Part shown: piece after piece, positions 35,232 through 43,884 of the stretch
Layout of the letters: every line of letters starts with the position of its first letter
Numbering within the stretch: position 1 is the first letter of the stretch
Origin: CAVTYH01 sp963738835
Lineage (GTDB): Bacteria; Planctomycetota; Planctomycetia; Pirellulales; JADZDJ01
Length of the DNA stretch: 64,000 nt
NCBI GenBank assembly: GCA_963738835.1
Contig: CAVTYH010000001.1
Location: forward strand, 1,364,001 to 1,428,000
Direction: 5' to 3'
Made by a program: the position numbers and the translations under genes
Notes under the pieces: model-generated
What the model was told of the DNA's origin: nothing
Database searches by the model: none
Seen by the model: only the letters and a program-made list of their open reading frames with translations

Positions 35232-36680
35232 TCACTCTGCGGCCACACACTCCGTCTCCGTGCGCCGGGCCTCGTTCTGCAAACGGCGGATTTCTGTTTC
35301 CAGTTTTCGTCGATTCGTCTCCCACTGCAATCGTTGCTGACCTATGCGCTCCTGCTCTCGATCCAGTTCTTCTTCCCGCGCCACCAGTCGAGCAGCCTGC
35401 GATTCGATTTCGCCCTGCTGGTGCGAAATCCACACGTCGAGCTCTCGCTTCTGCGCCCCAATTTGCTGATGCTGCTGCGCCACTTTCGCGGCCAATTCTT
35501 CGAGCTCTTTTCGCTGGACCGCAACATCGGCGGCCTGCAATCGATAATGTTCAGCCAGCTTTGCCCGCAACCGCGCCAGCGATTGCGTGACCGTTGCGGG
35601 CGGAACAGTGCCCGACATCTGGCCCCATAATTCCTCGGTTGCCAGCCGCATTTCCAGCGTTTCGCGTTGCAGCCGCAGCAATTCGGCCCGCAACTGATCG
35701 AGCGAAGCGCTGCGGCGTTCCAGAAATTGCGAACGATTGACAAGCGCCTCGCGCTGTTTCTTCAATTCAAGTTGTTGTCGCTCGTCGTCCTTGGCAAGAT
35801 TGCGTCGCTGCTCTTCCAAGCGGGCTCGCGCTTTGTCGCGCTCGGCTTCCAGTTGGGTGCGGGCGTCTTCGAGTTCGATCTGGCTGCGAATTAATTCTGA
35901 TTCGGCCCGCTCCAGTTGCTCTTCGCGCACCTGCAACTTTTGTTGGCGTGCATCGCAAGCCTGTTCGGCCTCGGCCAACTGTTTGGCGAAATCATCCAGT
36001 TCCAGCCGACAGCGATCCAGCTCCAGCGCGTGCAGCGCGCCATCGCCTTCTTGCAGCACCGCCGACGACTGTTCCGAAAGATCAATGGTCATCCGATTCG
36101 CCGAACTTTCGCCCTCGGCACGCTGGCTTAACTCCGCCAACTGTGTGGCTAACAGTTGCTCACGGCGCTCTAGATCCGTCTTTTGCTCGTCCAGGTCGAG
36201 TTGCTGCTCTTGAAACCAGAGCCGTGCATTGCGGGCCGAAGTTTCGTGCATTGCCAGGTGCGAGTTTAGTTCCGCTTCGCGGCGATCGAGCTCTTGCTGC
36301 CGGGCTTCCAAGTGACCGGCCAACTGCTGCGCCTGCAACCGGAATTGCTGAAGCACCTCGACGGCAATTCCTTCGCCACTTTCGGTCAGCGCGAAGTCAA
36401 GCGCCGCGGCATTCACGTAGCCCACCTGAGAGGCCGGATGGTGATCGGTCTGGCCCGGGTCGCCGCCCACATCGCCGCGCGCCACTTCGTGCGGCGGATC
36501 GAAGCGCGTCTCGCGCACCGAGACGCTGTCGCCGCTAGGCTTATTTCCGATTGGTGTAAGCGTTCCAATTTCCGGCATTAGGCACCGCCGTATCGTCGGG
36601 ATGTGAAAAGAGCTGGAATTGCGTGCTGGCAGAAATCTTCGCCTGATCGGCAAGGTTTCACCAACTTCCTTCATCGGCAC
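35232..36680 (-). CDS. long coiled-coil protein
   Basis: Up to 482 residues; an ATG at 36578 (MPEIGTLTPIGNKPSGDSVS) is a good alternative start, giving about 448. The first ~90 residues are Pro/Gly-rich and unstructured. From about residue 105 to the end it is almost continuous heptad-like helix rich in Glu, Gln, Arg and Leu (QQELDRREAELNSHLA, EEQLERAESELIRSQIELED). No membrane segment or enzyme motif is present. A cytoplasmic structural or scaffolding role is possible but only inferred. It stands alone between a secreted-protein gene (convergent) and the palindromic region. Confidence 0.75.
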   Translation of the reverse strand: MPMKEVGETLPIRRRFLPARNSSSFHIPTIRRCLMPEIGTLTPIGNKPSGDSVSVRETRFDPPHEVARGDVGGDPGQTDHHPASQVGYVNAAALDFALTESGEGIAVEVLQQFRLQAQQLAGHLEARQQELDRREAELNSHLAMHETSARNARLWFQEQQLDLDEQKTDLERREQLLATQLAELSQRAEGESSANRMTIDLSEQSSAVLQEGDGALHALELDRCRLELDDFAKQLAEAEQACDARQQKLQVREEQLERAESELIRSQIELEDARTQLEAERDKARARLEEQRRNLAKDDERQQLELKKQREALVNRSQFLERRSASLDQLRAELLRLQRETLEMRLATEELWGQMSGTVPPATVTQSLARLRAKLAEHYRLQAADVAVQRKELEELAAKVAQQHQQIGAQKRELDVWISHQQGEIESQAARLVAREEELDREQERIGQQRLQWETNRRKLETEIRRLQNEARRTETECVAAE

Positions 36681-36815
36681 AGCCCGCCGCGTCAGTTGAT
36701 GAAGATTGCAGTTGGAAAGCGACTTGCTCCTGCTAGCAGGCCGCCTTCTGCGAAGATGGGATAAATAGTGAATGGCAGACTATCGAATTAGCCGTGGTCT
36801 ACCTTCGGACCCTTT

Positions 36816-37020
36816 GAATTTTGTCGGCCGGCATTGAACATTGCGGTGGGAATCTGCGCCGCAAATCGCTGGATTTCTCGAGGTTTTTTGCGAAAAATCA
36901 TTTTGTCGTGATTTCCCGAAAATCGTTTTTTTGCGGCACAATTCCCCAATTCTGTCGCCCTCCGATGGCCGGCAGCACGGAAAACGCCGAGCAATGTTCA
37001 AAGGGAAGGCGACAAAATTC
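36816..37020. repeat. 205-bp nested palindrome
   Basis: The outer arms 36816-36844 and 36991-37020 are inverted copies; GCAATGTTCAA and CGACAAAATTC match exactly with a variable middle. Nested inside are GGGAAT/ATTCCC (36848/36941), GCCGCAAA/TTTGCGGC (36858/36930) and the hairpin AAATCA-TTTTGTCG-TGATTT (36895-36914). More TTTTGTC/GACAAAA motifs continue to about 37135. It has no coding capacity. Confidence 0.65.
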
Positions 37021-37516
37021 GCGGGGTTTTGTCGGAAGCGGTTGCGGTTTTCGGTGGTCCGTGCGCACTCCTGGAGTGTCTAACTCAAACTGCCGGAAAG
37101 TTTTGCGCTTGCCAGACACATAATGACAAAACTCTCGCGCCGTTGCGCAAAATGCTCGAATCATCGGCAGAGTGCCGCTCGGCGCTGACATGAGAAAACT
37201 CATCGCTGTGATGTGGCCGTACGGGGGTTCGATTCCAGCGCAAGATGACGTAATATATGTACACTATCAGACAAGTGGCTCAATTTGAAAGAAGAAAAAG
37301 ACGGCCGCAGATCCATATTTTCGCCAGTGGTTTGCTTTATGAGCTCAAAGTCTGCATCGGTCTCCGGAAACACGACTGCGGGCCGCTAAGCGTGCCGGCA
37401 GAGACGATTCAGCGAAGATCAACCGCCTACCCGGTTGCGGTCATTGCAGAAAATAGCTGGAAAATCGCCAAACGCCCCGCTAAATTGAATGCCTGCCCGT
37501 CGCGCGGGGAGACGAC
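37021..37516. other. intergenic, further inverted motifs, no gene seen
   Basis: It includes the palindrome CACTCCTGGAGTG (about 37068-37080) and GACAAAATTC/GTTTTGTC pairs continuing from the large palindrome. An open frame at 37257-37520 has no ribosome-binding site and an unlikely composition, and is not called as a gene. Confidence 0.4.
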
Positions 37517-37909
37517 ATGAAACCACTTGCATTGACCGTATCCGACGACGAATTGATTAATTTTGTCGATCAGTGGGTAGGCTTATTGGAGCGCGAGGAG
37601 TATCAAGCTGCCTTTGACTTCACGGATCACGTCTCGGAAATGGGTTGGAGCGCTTCGTTAATAAAAACCGCCATTAAAAGCTATGGCGATTGCGATTCAA
37701 ATCAGCTCGTTACCCTCGAAGGCAAGTCAACCGGTTTCGCGCAGCGCAAGGATGTTAATCGCTGGCCCACCAATACCCACAACTGCTTTGGGGAGATTTG
37801 GTATGATTTGAATATCAACGGAAAAGTATCGGACCTTACGGCGACGTTCTGCCTAGTGTGGGCGGACGAAGGGGTTTCAGTACAATTGAATGATATTCAC
37901 GTTATGTAG
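37517..37909 (+). CDS. hypothetical protein
   Basis: 130 residues starting MKPLALTVSDDELINFVDQW. A GGGGAGA ribosome-binding site lies 5 bases before the start. The text mixes an N-terminal helical part (WVGLLEREEYQAAFDFTDHV) and a C-terminal beta part (GEIWYDLNINGKVSDLTATF), and looks like a small cytoplasmic fold, possibly of the DUF7668 type, but I am not certain. It resembles the solitary small proteins often found next to polymorphic-toxin or mobile regions. No partner gene is seen. Confidence 0.55.
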   Translation: MKPLALTVSDDELINFVDQWVGLLEREEYQAAFDFTDHVSEMGWSASLIKTAIKSYGDCDSNQLVTLEGKSTGFAQRKDVNRWPTNTHNCFGEIWYDLNINGKVSDLTATFCLVWADEGVSVQLNDIHVM

Positions 37910-37925
37910 TCTTGCCGGGCTTCCG

Positions 37926-38105
37926 ATGCATCTCCGCTTCACCATCCGCGAATTGCTTTGGCTGACTCTGGTGGTGGCGTTAGCCGTGGGATGGTGGTTA
38001 GAGCGGCAAGATCATCTCTGGTTTAACCGATCGGTTAAGCAGGAGCATTTGCGGCGCGGCATTGAATGGAGCTACACCCACCAAAAAGAACCATATCCCG
38101 AATAG
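37926..38105 (+). CDS. short membrane protein with planctomycete FTIRELLWLTLVVALAVGWW helix
   Basis: 59 residues. MHLRFTIRELLWLTLVVALA followed by VGWWLERQDHLW is a well-known N-terminal membrane helix shared by very many unrelated planctomycete proteins. After the helix only about 35 polar residues follow (SVKQEHLRRGIEWSYTHQKE) before the stop, so the protein is either a small membrane protein or a truncated larger one. It begins 17 bp after the previous stop codon, so the two may be co-transcribed. Confidence 0.5.
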   Translation: MHLRFTIRELLWLTLVVALAVGWWLERQDHLWFNRSVKQEHLRRGIEWSYTHQKEPYPE

Positions 38106-38225
38106 CGGCAACGCAGTCTTGGGACACCCATCACCGCCATTTCTTGACGGCTCGATTCTTTGGACTGACAATAGCGGGTTCAGTCTTCTGCTTCTTTGCT
38201 TCTCGTCTTCGCGAAGGAACGTTAT

Positions 38226-39618
38226 ATGAGGCTGCGTCTGGTTCTGGGGCAATTGATGGCTGCCGTGGGTACGGCAGCGCTGTTGTGCGCGTCGCTGGCG
38301 TGGGGGGCCGGTGGCAATGATCAAGCCAGTGGCGGCGCGGGGCGCAAGCCAGTTCCTGCCGCCGGAAAAATTCACAACGCCCATTCAGTGGAAGGCGCAT
38401 ATCAAGCGCTTGCAGAAAGTGCCGATCACGCAGCGGCAAGCGGGCTATGCCGAAGCGCTAGTGACAACGGCCGACAAAATTTTGGACAGCAAGCCGCCAG
38501 AGAGTCTGCGCGAGTTTGCCGTGCTCAACTTGCTCGACGGCTTGCATCAATGGGCCGATGCCGACAAGAACGCCGAGGCCGATAAGCGGCTGGACGAACT
38601 GGCCACGAAGTACGCCAGCGACAGCAACAAGAAAATTGCCACTGCCGCTGCGTTTTATGTGCTCGAACAGCGGGTGCTGAAACCGGGCGAGCTGAAGCCA
38701 GACGAAATTCCCAAACTGCTGGAGGAAGTCAAAGCGGCGCTTAACGGCAAGGCACTCAACGCCAGGCATCTGCGGATTGCCAACGGCACGGTGACGCTGA
38801 TCAATTATTTGCCCACCGACGAAGAAGCGGAAAAGCAGTTCAAAGTCTTCAGCCACATTTTCACCGCCAGCACCGATCAGGCCATTGGGCGGCTGGGAAA
38901 TCAGCTCCGCACGCAGAAGCGCGATCCCTCAGTAATCAAGGTTGTGGAAAAACCCGTTGAGGCCGCTCCTGTGCCGGAGGCGGCCGCTTTGCCACAGACC
39001 GCTGCCGCGGAACCCGCCGCGATGCCGCCGCCGGTCAAGATCGAGCCGGCCGCCGATTGGGTGAAGCACATGGAAGCGAAGCTCGCCACGCTTTCTGGCA
39101 ACGCCCACGATGAGGAATATCAAAGAGAAAAGGCCGCCTTCATGGAGAAATATCCCATCGATCCACTCCGCTGGCACTGGAATATCATGGATGCCCGGCG
39201 GGCGATGAGCAGCGATGGCAGCCGCGAGGAGCGCACGCAAATCGCGCGGGCGGCCTTGAACGCAGTCGTGGTCAGCGATGCCCCTGAAGAACTGCGTGAG
39301 CAGGCTAGCTCAATGAACCTCAAGCTGGACATTTATAACGCCCAGCCGATGGCCGATTTGGTGCGCGACGTGGCCGAGCATTTGGCGCGGTTTCCGGAGT
39401 CCAAACTGCAAGCCGCACTGATGCAATCACTCGTGGCGGCGGTGGCGAAAGGCCAAAGCGACGAGCAGGCCCTGGCCCGACTCGAGGAACTCAAACAAAG
39501 CGGCGTCGTGCCGCTGGCTGCTGCGGCCGAGGCGCGGATTGGCGAACTGCACAAGCAATCGAAGACGACGCCCGCACCAACGGCCGCCGGCGCAAGCCCA
39601 GCGCCGGACAAGTCGTAG
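38226..39618 (+). CDS. secreted helical-repeat protein, frameshifted near the N-terminus
   Basis: The signal peptide MRLRLVLGQLMAAVGTAALL followed by CASLAWGAGG is coded from ATG 38226. The frame then shifts near 38330 into RGASQFLPPEKFTTPIQWKA, which stays open to 39618. The joined protein is about 464 residues. It contains helical segments resembling TPR/HEAT-like repeats (SLREFAVLNLLDGLHQWADA, ATAAAFYVLEQRVLKPGELK), a Pro/Ala-rich linker (EAAALPQTAAAEPAAMPPPV), a second helical domain, and a Pro/Ala/Ser tail. No enzyme motif was recognised. Export to the periplasm is inferred from the signal sequence. The break may be an assembly indel. Confidence 0.65.
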
Positions 39619-39675
39619 CAGCCTTTCGGTAGTGGGCCAGTTTGCAATCAGAAAGTGGCTGGGGTCGACCGCAGG

Positions 39676-39706
39676 GAGCCCCCAGCGTGCAATCATCAGG
39701 GGGCTC
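39676..39706. repeat. GAGCCCCC...GGGGGCTC hairpin repeat
   Basis: A perfect 8-bp stem (39676-39683 with 39699-39706) around a 15-base loop. It lies at the broken 3' end of the pseudogene on the minus strand and may be the dispersed repeat at which that gene was truncated. Confidence 0.5.
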
Positions 39707-40040
39707 GGAGGCCTCGAAGCATGATGCCGGAACCCAGCTTGTGCGCACGTCTTCTTGCACCAGCTTGCCGCGCGACATTTTCACGTCTTTGGCGTGCTTG
39801 TTGCTCAGATCGTAGCGCCTCCCTCAGCAAATCTTGCTGCCGCTTTTCGATCGCGGCCTTTTCACCTTCCATCCGCTTGCGGACTGTTGCGAAGGTTTCC
39901 ATCGCGACAACCGGCATGTAGCTCGACACGGGCTTATTATCTGCACCGCTGGCGGCCTTGCTGGCCACAATGCTTTGCAAGACGCAGACGCTTAACGCCA
40001 TCGCCGTCCATGAACCCAACGCAACTGGTTTGGTACGCAT
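39696..40040 (-). pseudogene. N-terminal fragment of a secreted planctomycete (cytochrome-like) protein
   Basis: The signal peptide region GSWTAMALSVCVLQSIVASK is followed by SSYMPVVAMETFATVRKRME and EKAAIEKRQQDLL. A frameshift near 39830 leads to RRYDLSNKHAKDVKMSRGKL and then VQEDVR. This series matches the N-terminus of large planctomycete di-heme/cytochrome-type oxidoreductases ('...RYDL...MSRGKP.QEGVR.KLP'), which would normally go on for hundreds of residues. Here homology ends after about 105 residues, at a hairpin repeat. It is therefore a 3'-truncated and frameshifted remnant. The family call is moderate. Confidence 0.55.
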
Positions 40041-40130
40041 CGTTCACTCTTCCAGATGTCAAAGCCGGCAAGTGCCACTTAAACCGAGCCTGAAACCGAT
40101 TCAGCCTCGGCATGCCCGTGATCATATCCA

Positions 40131-40203
40131 TACCCTCGGCAGGACTCGAACCTGCGACCTAGTGTTTAGGAAACACTCGCTCTATCCTCTGAGCTACGAG
40201 GGC
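40131..40203 (-). tRNA. tRNA-Arg (anticodon CCT)
   Basis: Read on the minus strand: acceptor stem GCCCTCG...CGAGGGT, D-arm GCTCAGAGGATAGAGC, anticodon stem AGTGT/ACACT with loop TTCCTAA (anticodon CCT), and T-arm GCAGG-TTCGAGT-CCTGC. The 73 nt do not include a coded CCA. The first acceptor pair is a G-T wobble. The orphan RHS region begins about 150 bp from its 5' end. Confidence 0.93.
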
Positions 40204-40351
40204 GTTCGTGCTTGTACCTTACCAGTAAGGTACTTTCGCTTGTTGAAATCTGCCTGGCACTAAATCTGGCCCTAAATCGCCAGGTTTAGGCATCGATGTT
40301 CGACAGCGATTCTAGCACATTCACGCTGGCAATCGAGCATGGCCAAACGTT

Positions 40352-41314
40352 GTGGCCGGCGGAAGGGAAGCCGCAACAAGGGCTATTTCGCTGCTCCGCT
40401 ACTCGGCGGTTTACGGCACGGAGACCGATTACAGCTACTTGAAAACCGATTACCTGTGGGGACCGGCGGTCGATATGCTCTTGGCGCAAGAGGACATCAA
40501 TTACAACTACCACACAGTAAACACCAACTGGGCGCTGACCGATCACCAGAACACCGTCCGCGATTGGCTGAATTACACGCTCGACCACGTCGCGTTCGAT
40601 TCCTTCGGCAACCGACTTAACGCTCCGACAACGCTGGAGACCTTTATCGGGTACAACGGCCGTTACCTGGACCCGGCGACCGGGTTACAATGGAATCAAG
40701 AGCGCTGGTACATCGCCAGTCTTGGCACTTGGGCCAGCCAAGACCCGATCGGCTTCGCCGGCGATCCGTCCAATCGGTACCGTTATGTTGGCAATTCCCC
40801 AACGAATAAAGTTGATCCGAGTGGGCAACAGACCTTTTCGCCTCCTGGGCGAAACTTTCCGATATTTCCTGGGTGGTGGGAGCCGCCGTATGGGTCGGAA
40901 CCGCCCTATTGGCCTCCACCGCTCAGCCAGGGGCTGCAATGCCCGATTATTGTTGTACCGTCATATGCGATCGACAATATGATACCCATTGATACTGGTT
41001 TATTTGGCACTGGAGCGGGATCAAATGATGGACTGGGGGATATAATCCGCGGGCTACGTGGCGTTGGCCGTGGTAGTGGGTTTGGGTACACTAAAGACCC
41101 ATACGGGATTTACTATTCCCAGTCCGTGGGGTATTGGCCGGGCGTTGGGAATTGGAATATGGGGGTCGCCTGCGACACGGATAATCTGTTCATAACCTAT
41201 ATCACTATCAACTCCGCCGGACCGCCTAAATTCTTACAGCCTCCGGGCAGGGGTCCGCCGCCCATCATCATTCCTCAGCCACTTCCAGAGCCGCCGAGGG
41301 ACGGCAGCAAATGA
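40352..41314 (+). CDS. RHS repeat-associated core and C-terminal tip (5'-truncated)
   Basis: About 320 residues. Residues ~35-155 are RHS core: WALTDHQNTVRDWLNY, FDSFGNRLNAPTTLETFIGY, GRYLDPATGLQWNQERWYIA, SQDPIGFAGDPSNRYRYVGN, ending in the boundary motif VDPSG. The following ~165-residue tip is variable, Pro/Gly/Tyr-rich (PPGRNFPIFPGWWEPPYGSE), with no recognised toxin domain. The YD-repeat barrel and an export signal are absent; the core simply begins after a few unrelated codons, so this is an orphan tip rather than a working RHS protein. Its stop codon overlaps the ATG of the next gene (ATGA). RHS tips often are toxins paired with an immunity gene. Confidence 0.72.
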   Translation: MAGGREAATRAISLLRYSAVYGTETDYSYLKTDYLWGPAVDMLLAQEDINYNYHTVNTNWALTDHQNTVRDWLNYTLDHVAFDSFGNRLNAPTTLETFIGYNGRYLDPATGLQWNQERWYIASLGTWASQDPIGFAGDPSNRYRYVGNSPTNKVDPSGQQTFSPPGRNFPIFPGWWEPPYGSEPPYWPPPLSQGLQCPIIVVPSYAIDNMIPIDTGLFGTGAGSNDGLGDIIRGLRGVGRGSGFGYTKDPYGIYYSQSVGYWPGVGNWNMGVACDTDNLFITYITINSAGPPKFLQPPGRGPPPIIIPQPLPEPPRDGSK

Positions 41315-42456
41315 GCACCCGATTTCAAGTTCGCGATATCTGTCTTGTACTAGGCATAGTCGCACTGACTTTTACGTCGCATCGCGTTGTCGCCAAAGGC
41401 AATGGCATTGTTGATCGGTTTAAGATATTCAACGATGGTGATGCCTTGCTCGTACCGGTTGAAGTTGAAGGTAAGGCATATTTATTCCTGATAGAGACCG
41501 GATCGAATAAGAGCGCATTCGATTCAACGCTGATTAAAGGTACATCACAGGGAATCGAACGCTTCACGACCGCAACAGACAAGAAACGATTAGAGTTGTT
41601 TTCAACGCCGCACGCACAATTGGGCAGTCATCAGTTGGAAAACGAACTCGACTCAGTCGTCGCGTTTGATTTTGCTAATATCCGAGAAGCGACTGGTCAC
41701 GAGATATATGGTGTTATCGGGATGAACTTCCTGGGCAAATACGTTATGCGAATCGACTTTGATAATGGCACTGTGGAATTCTTGACGAAATTGCCCGAGC
41801 TAGCAAAGTCAGACGTCATCCCGCTTAGGATTGACGAACATGGAATGCCTTATGTTGCTGGCCGCGTCGAGGGATGGAACGACACAGAATTTATGCTGGA
41901 CACCGGCTGCATCACGTTCGATACCGGTCATCTTGAAAGCCGCACGTGCGAATATCTACAGAGACTCGGTCTTTTGGACGCACTCGGTAGCCAAGATTTT
42001 CTGGGTGCTGCCGGAAAAGGAATCTCGGCGATTTTTCAGGCGAAATCATTTACGCTGTGCGGTTATCAAACTAGGAACCCGATTCTGTCGCAGTCAAATG
42101 GCGATCGTCTTGGCTTGTACTATCTGTCCCGATTCAACGTGGCATTTGATTTCCCGAACAAGAAGATGTATCTAAGTAAGTCCAAGGCGTTTGAGAAACC
42201 CGACGGGCGAAATCTTAGTGGGATGGGGATTGTGTGCAAAGAAGGGAAAATGTTAGTTGGTCCCGTTAATGCTGATTCACCGGCCAATAAGGCAGGCCTT
42301 CGCGAGGGCGACGTATTGCTTTCTGTTGGAAATCTCGATGCAACAAAAGCAAGGCTCTTTGAACTTGCGCACGCAATGGCTCAGCCAAATCCTTCTGTCC
42401 CTGTAATCGCGGTGCGTGAGGGGAAGCAAATCAAAGTAATTCTAAATCTCAAGTAG
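41311..42456 (+). CDS. exported retropepsin-like aspartic protease with PDZ domain
   Basis: 381 residues. An N-terminal hydrophobic segment (CLVLGIVALTFTS) suggests export or anchoring. Two pepsin-like half-sites are seen: FLIETGSNKSAF (Glu where Asp is usual) near residue 57 and FMLDTGCITFD near residue 197, each with downstream GVIGMNFLGKYVMRIDFDNG-like strands. Residues ~305-381 form a PDZ domain (GPVNADSPANKAGLREGDVL followed by SVGN). Related proteins are Asp-protease/PDZ proteins common in planctomycetes and Bacteroidetes. The start overlaps the RHS tip stop codon by 4 bp, so the two are translationally coupled; it sits where an immunity gene would be. Confidence 0.78.
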   Translation: MSTRFQVRDICLVLGIVALTFTSHRVVAKGNGIVDRFKIFNDGDALLVPVEVEGKAYLFLIETGSNKSAFDSTLIKGTSQGIERFTTATDKKRLELFSTPHAQLGSHQLENELDSVVAFDFANIREATGHEIYGVIGMNFLGKYVMRIDFDNGTVEFLTKLPELAKSDVIPLRIDEHGMPYVAGRVEGWNDTEFMLDTGCITFDTGHLESRTCEYLQRLGLLDALGSQDFLGAAGKGISAIFQAKSFTLCGYQTRNPILSQSNGDRLGLYYLSRFNVAFDFPNKKMYLSKSKAFEKPDGRNLSGMGIVCKEGKMLVGPVNADSPANKAGLREGDVLLSVGNLDATKARLFELAHAMAQPNPSVPVIAVREGKQIKVILNLK

Positions 42457-42512
42457 AGGCAACAACGTTGCTGTGACCCCAAATGATCCGCCTGGCAGAA
42501 AAAGGGGGCAGG

Positions 42513-42571
42513 AAAAGGGGTCAGAATTAATTACTGCGGTCCCCCCTCAACAAATCGTTCTGACCCCTTTT
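42513..42571. repeat. REP-like palindrome (AAAAGGGGTCAGAA)
   Basis: AAAAGGGGTCAGAA (42513-42526) and TTCTGACCCCTTTT (42558-42571) form a perfect 14-bp inverted repeat with a 31-bp loop. It closely resembles the GGGGTCAG palindromes mobilised by REP-associated (RAYT) transposases. It lies exactly at the left edge of the duplicated RHS core that starts at 42579. Confidence 0.68.
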
Positions 42572-42578
42572 CTTCCCC

Positions 42579-43340
42579 GTCGCGTTCGATTCCTTCGGTA
42601 ACCGACTAAACGCTCCGACGACGCTGGAGACCTTCATCGGGTACACCGGCCGTTACCTGGACCCGGCGACTGGGTTACAATGGAATCAAGAGCGCTGGTA
42701 CATCGCCAGCCTTGGCACTTGGGCCAGCCAAGACCCGATCGGCTTCGCCGGCGATCCGTCCAATCAATACCGTTACGTTGGTAACTCCCCAGTGAAGCAT
42801 GTTGATCCGAGTGGTCGCGATCCCGGCGATGGCTTAGGTGATCCAGAACGGCGGCGACACGGCCATTGGAACCCGCCAGCGCCAAGACCAAGTCCGTGCC
42901 CTCCACCCACCAAGTTGGAATGCAGGACAATTCTCGCCGCGCTCGAAAAAAGCAAGGACGAACTTACGATTCTGTTTACTGACGGAGTAAATGATACGCT
43001 AGAAGATGCGTTTGATAAAACACCGACTTTGTCAACACTATCAGGGAAACGGAGTAAAACGTTCAATTCCCTTCCTTGCTGGTTCCGGAATATTGACAAT
43101 GATCTTGAATCTTTTTGGTCCAGTCCAGTTTTTACTATCGAGAGTGGCGCTGTGTTGGCAGGTGCATTTATCCAGGCGGGCCTTGGACGTAACCCCAATT
43201 ACATGGACACAGGTTATGGCGACTCTTGGGCAAGAGCTGAGTTATTTCGACTAAATAGATTAGAGGCTGCCGTTGAGGATGCTTGTCAATGCAATACATC
43301 TATTCCGACACCTGCACTACCTACATCGCGAAAGCATTAG
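42579..43340 (+). CDS. second orphan RHS core with a different C-terminal tip
   Basis: About 253 codons, open frame without a clear start codon. The first ~80 codons (VAFDSFGNRLNAPTTLETFI to VDPSG) are a near-copy of the RHS core at 40589-40830, at DNA level too. After VDPSG the sequence is wholly different: a Pro-rich linker (HWNPPAPRPSPCPPPTKLEC) and a tip containing TILAALEKSKDELTILFTDG and GYGDSWARAELFRLNRLEAA. No known toxin domain is recognised. This is the arrangement of an orphan rhs-CT cassette that could replace the tip of an intact RHS gene by recombination through the shared core. An in-frame GTG at 42792 is the first possible start but would exclude the core. Confidence 0.62.
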   Translation, partial: VAFDSFGNRLNAPTTLETFIGYTGRYLDPATGLQWNQERWYIASLGTWASQDPIGFAGDPSNQYRYVGNSPVKHVDPSGRDPGDGLGDPERRRHGHWNPPAPRPSPCPPPTKLECRTILAALEKSKDELTILFTDGVNDTLEDAFDKTPTLSTLSGKRSKTFNSLPCWFRNIDNDLESFWSSPVFTIESGAVLAGAFIQAGLGRNPNYMDTGYGDSWARAELFRLNRLEAAVEDACQCNTSIPTPALPTSRKH

Positions 43341-43551
43341 CTTCCATCGTTTGGTCCCGCACTTGACAAGAAACTCCGCTACCGACTGCTTGGTCCCCGC
43401 AGGCATAAGATCGGCCAGTAAACAACGTGTCAGGAAAAGAGCGCAGTGCGTGCGAGTAGATCGCCGCTTTGCAAAGACTGTTTCAAACTGAAAAATTAAA
43501 ACCTCTGTTACTGAGTCCATATTGCAACGTTAACACACTATTTTCAGGCGA

Positions 43552-43851
43552 ATGCGACTTCAATACTCTTTAGCGACTGTGATCACATGCACCACAGTGT
43601 TGGGAGTTGTACTCGGAATATGCGTTTCCATTCCCGTTATCGATGGGCCATCGGATTTGCTGTTATTTAGCGGCGTTGCGACGGGACGTTTGTTCGTTAG
43701 GTCTCCACGAATTGCGGAAATAGCGATTCGATTTGCTTGGTCTGCTCCGTTGGCACTTTGTTTCGTCCTCTTAATAGCCTCTCTATTGCGACGAATCTGG
43801 GGTGTTGCAAGGTGGCTTTGGTGTCGGGGGAGAAAAACGCGACGGCTCTAA
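43552..43851 (+). CDS. small two-helix membrane protein
   Basis: 99 residues beginning MRLQYSLATVITCTTVLGVV. It has a first membrane helix (VITCTTVLGVVLGICVSIPV), then a second (APLALCFVLLIASLLRRIWG) and a basic C-terminus (RGRKTRRL). The N-terminus is of the planctomycete 'RFSIR/QYSL...L' type. It follows the second RHS tip by about 210 bp. An immunity function against that tip is only a positional guess. Confidence 0.5.
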   Translation: MRLQYSLATVITCTTVLGVVLGICVSIPVIDGPSDLLLFSGVATGRLFVRSPRIAEIAIRFAWSAPLALCFVLLIASLLRRIWGVARWLWCRGRKTRRL

Positions 43852-43884
43852 ATATCCAGTCGCATTCCCGAACCGCTGCCCGGT

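Noticed and set aside
33077..35248. A 723-codon open frame on the minus strand across bcp and the Asn/Gly-rich secreted protein
   Set aside because: It covers several well-supported genes on the other strand, is His/Arg/Gly/Ala-rich and has no domain; it is a GC-driven shadow frame.
37222..37242. GGTTCGATTCC, similar to a tRNA T-loop
   Set aside because: No acceptor, D- or anticodon arm can be built around it; at most a chance match.
37257..37520. 87-codon open frame before the hypothetical gene at 37517
   Set aside because: No ribosome-binding site, composition unlike neighbours, no recognisable domain.
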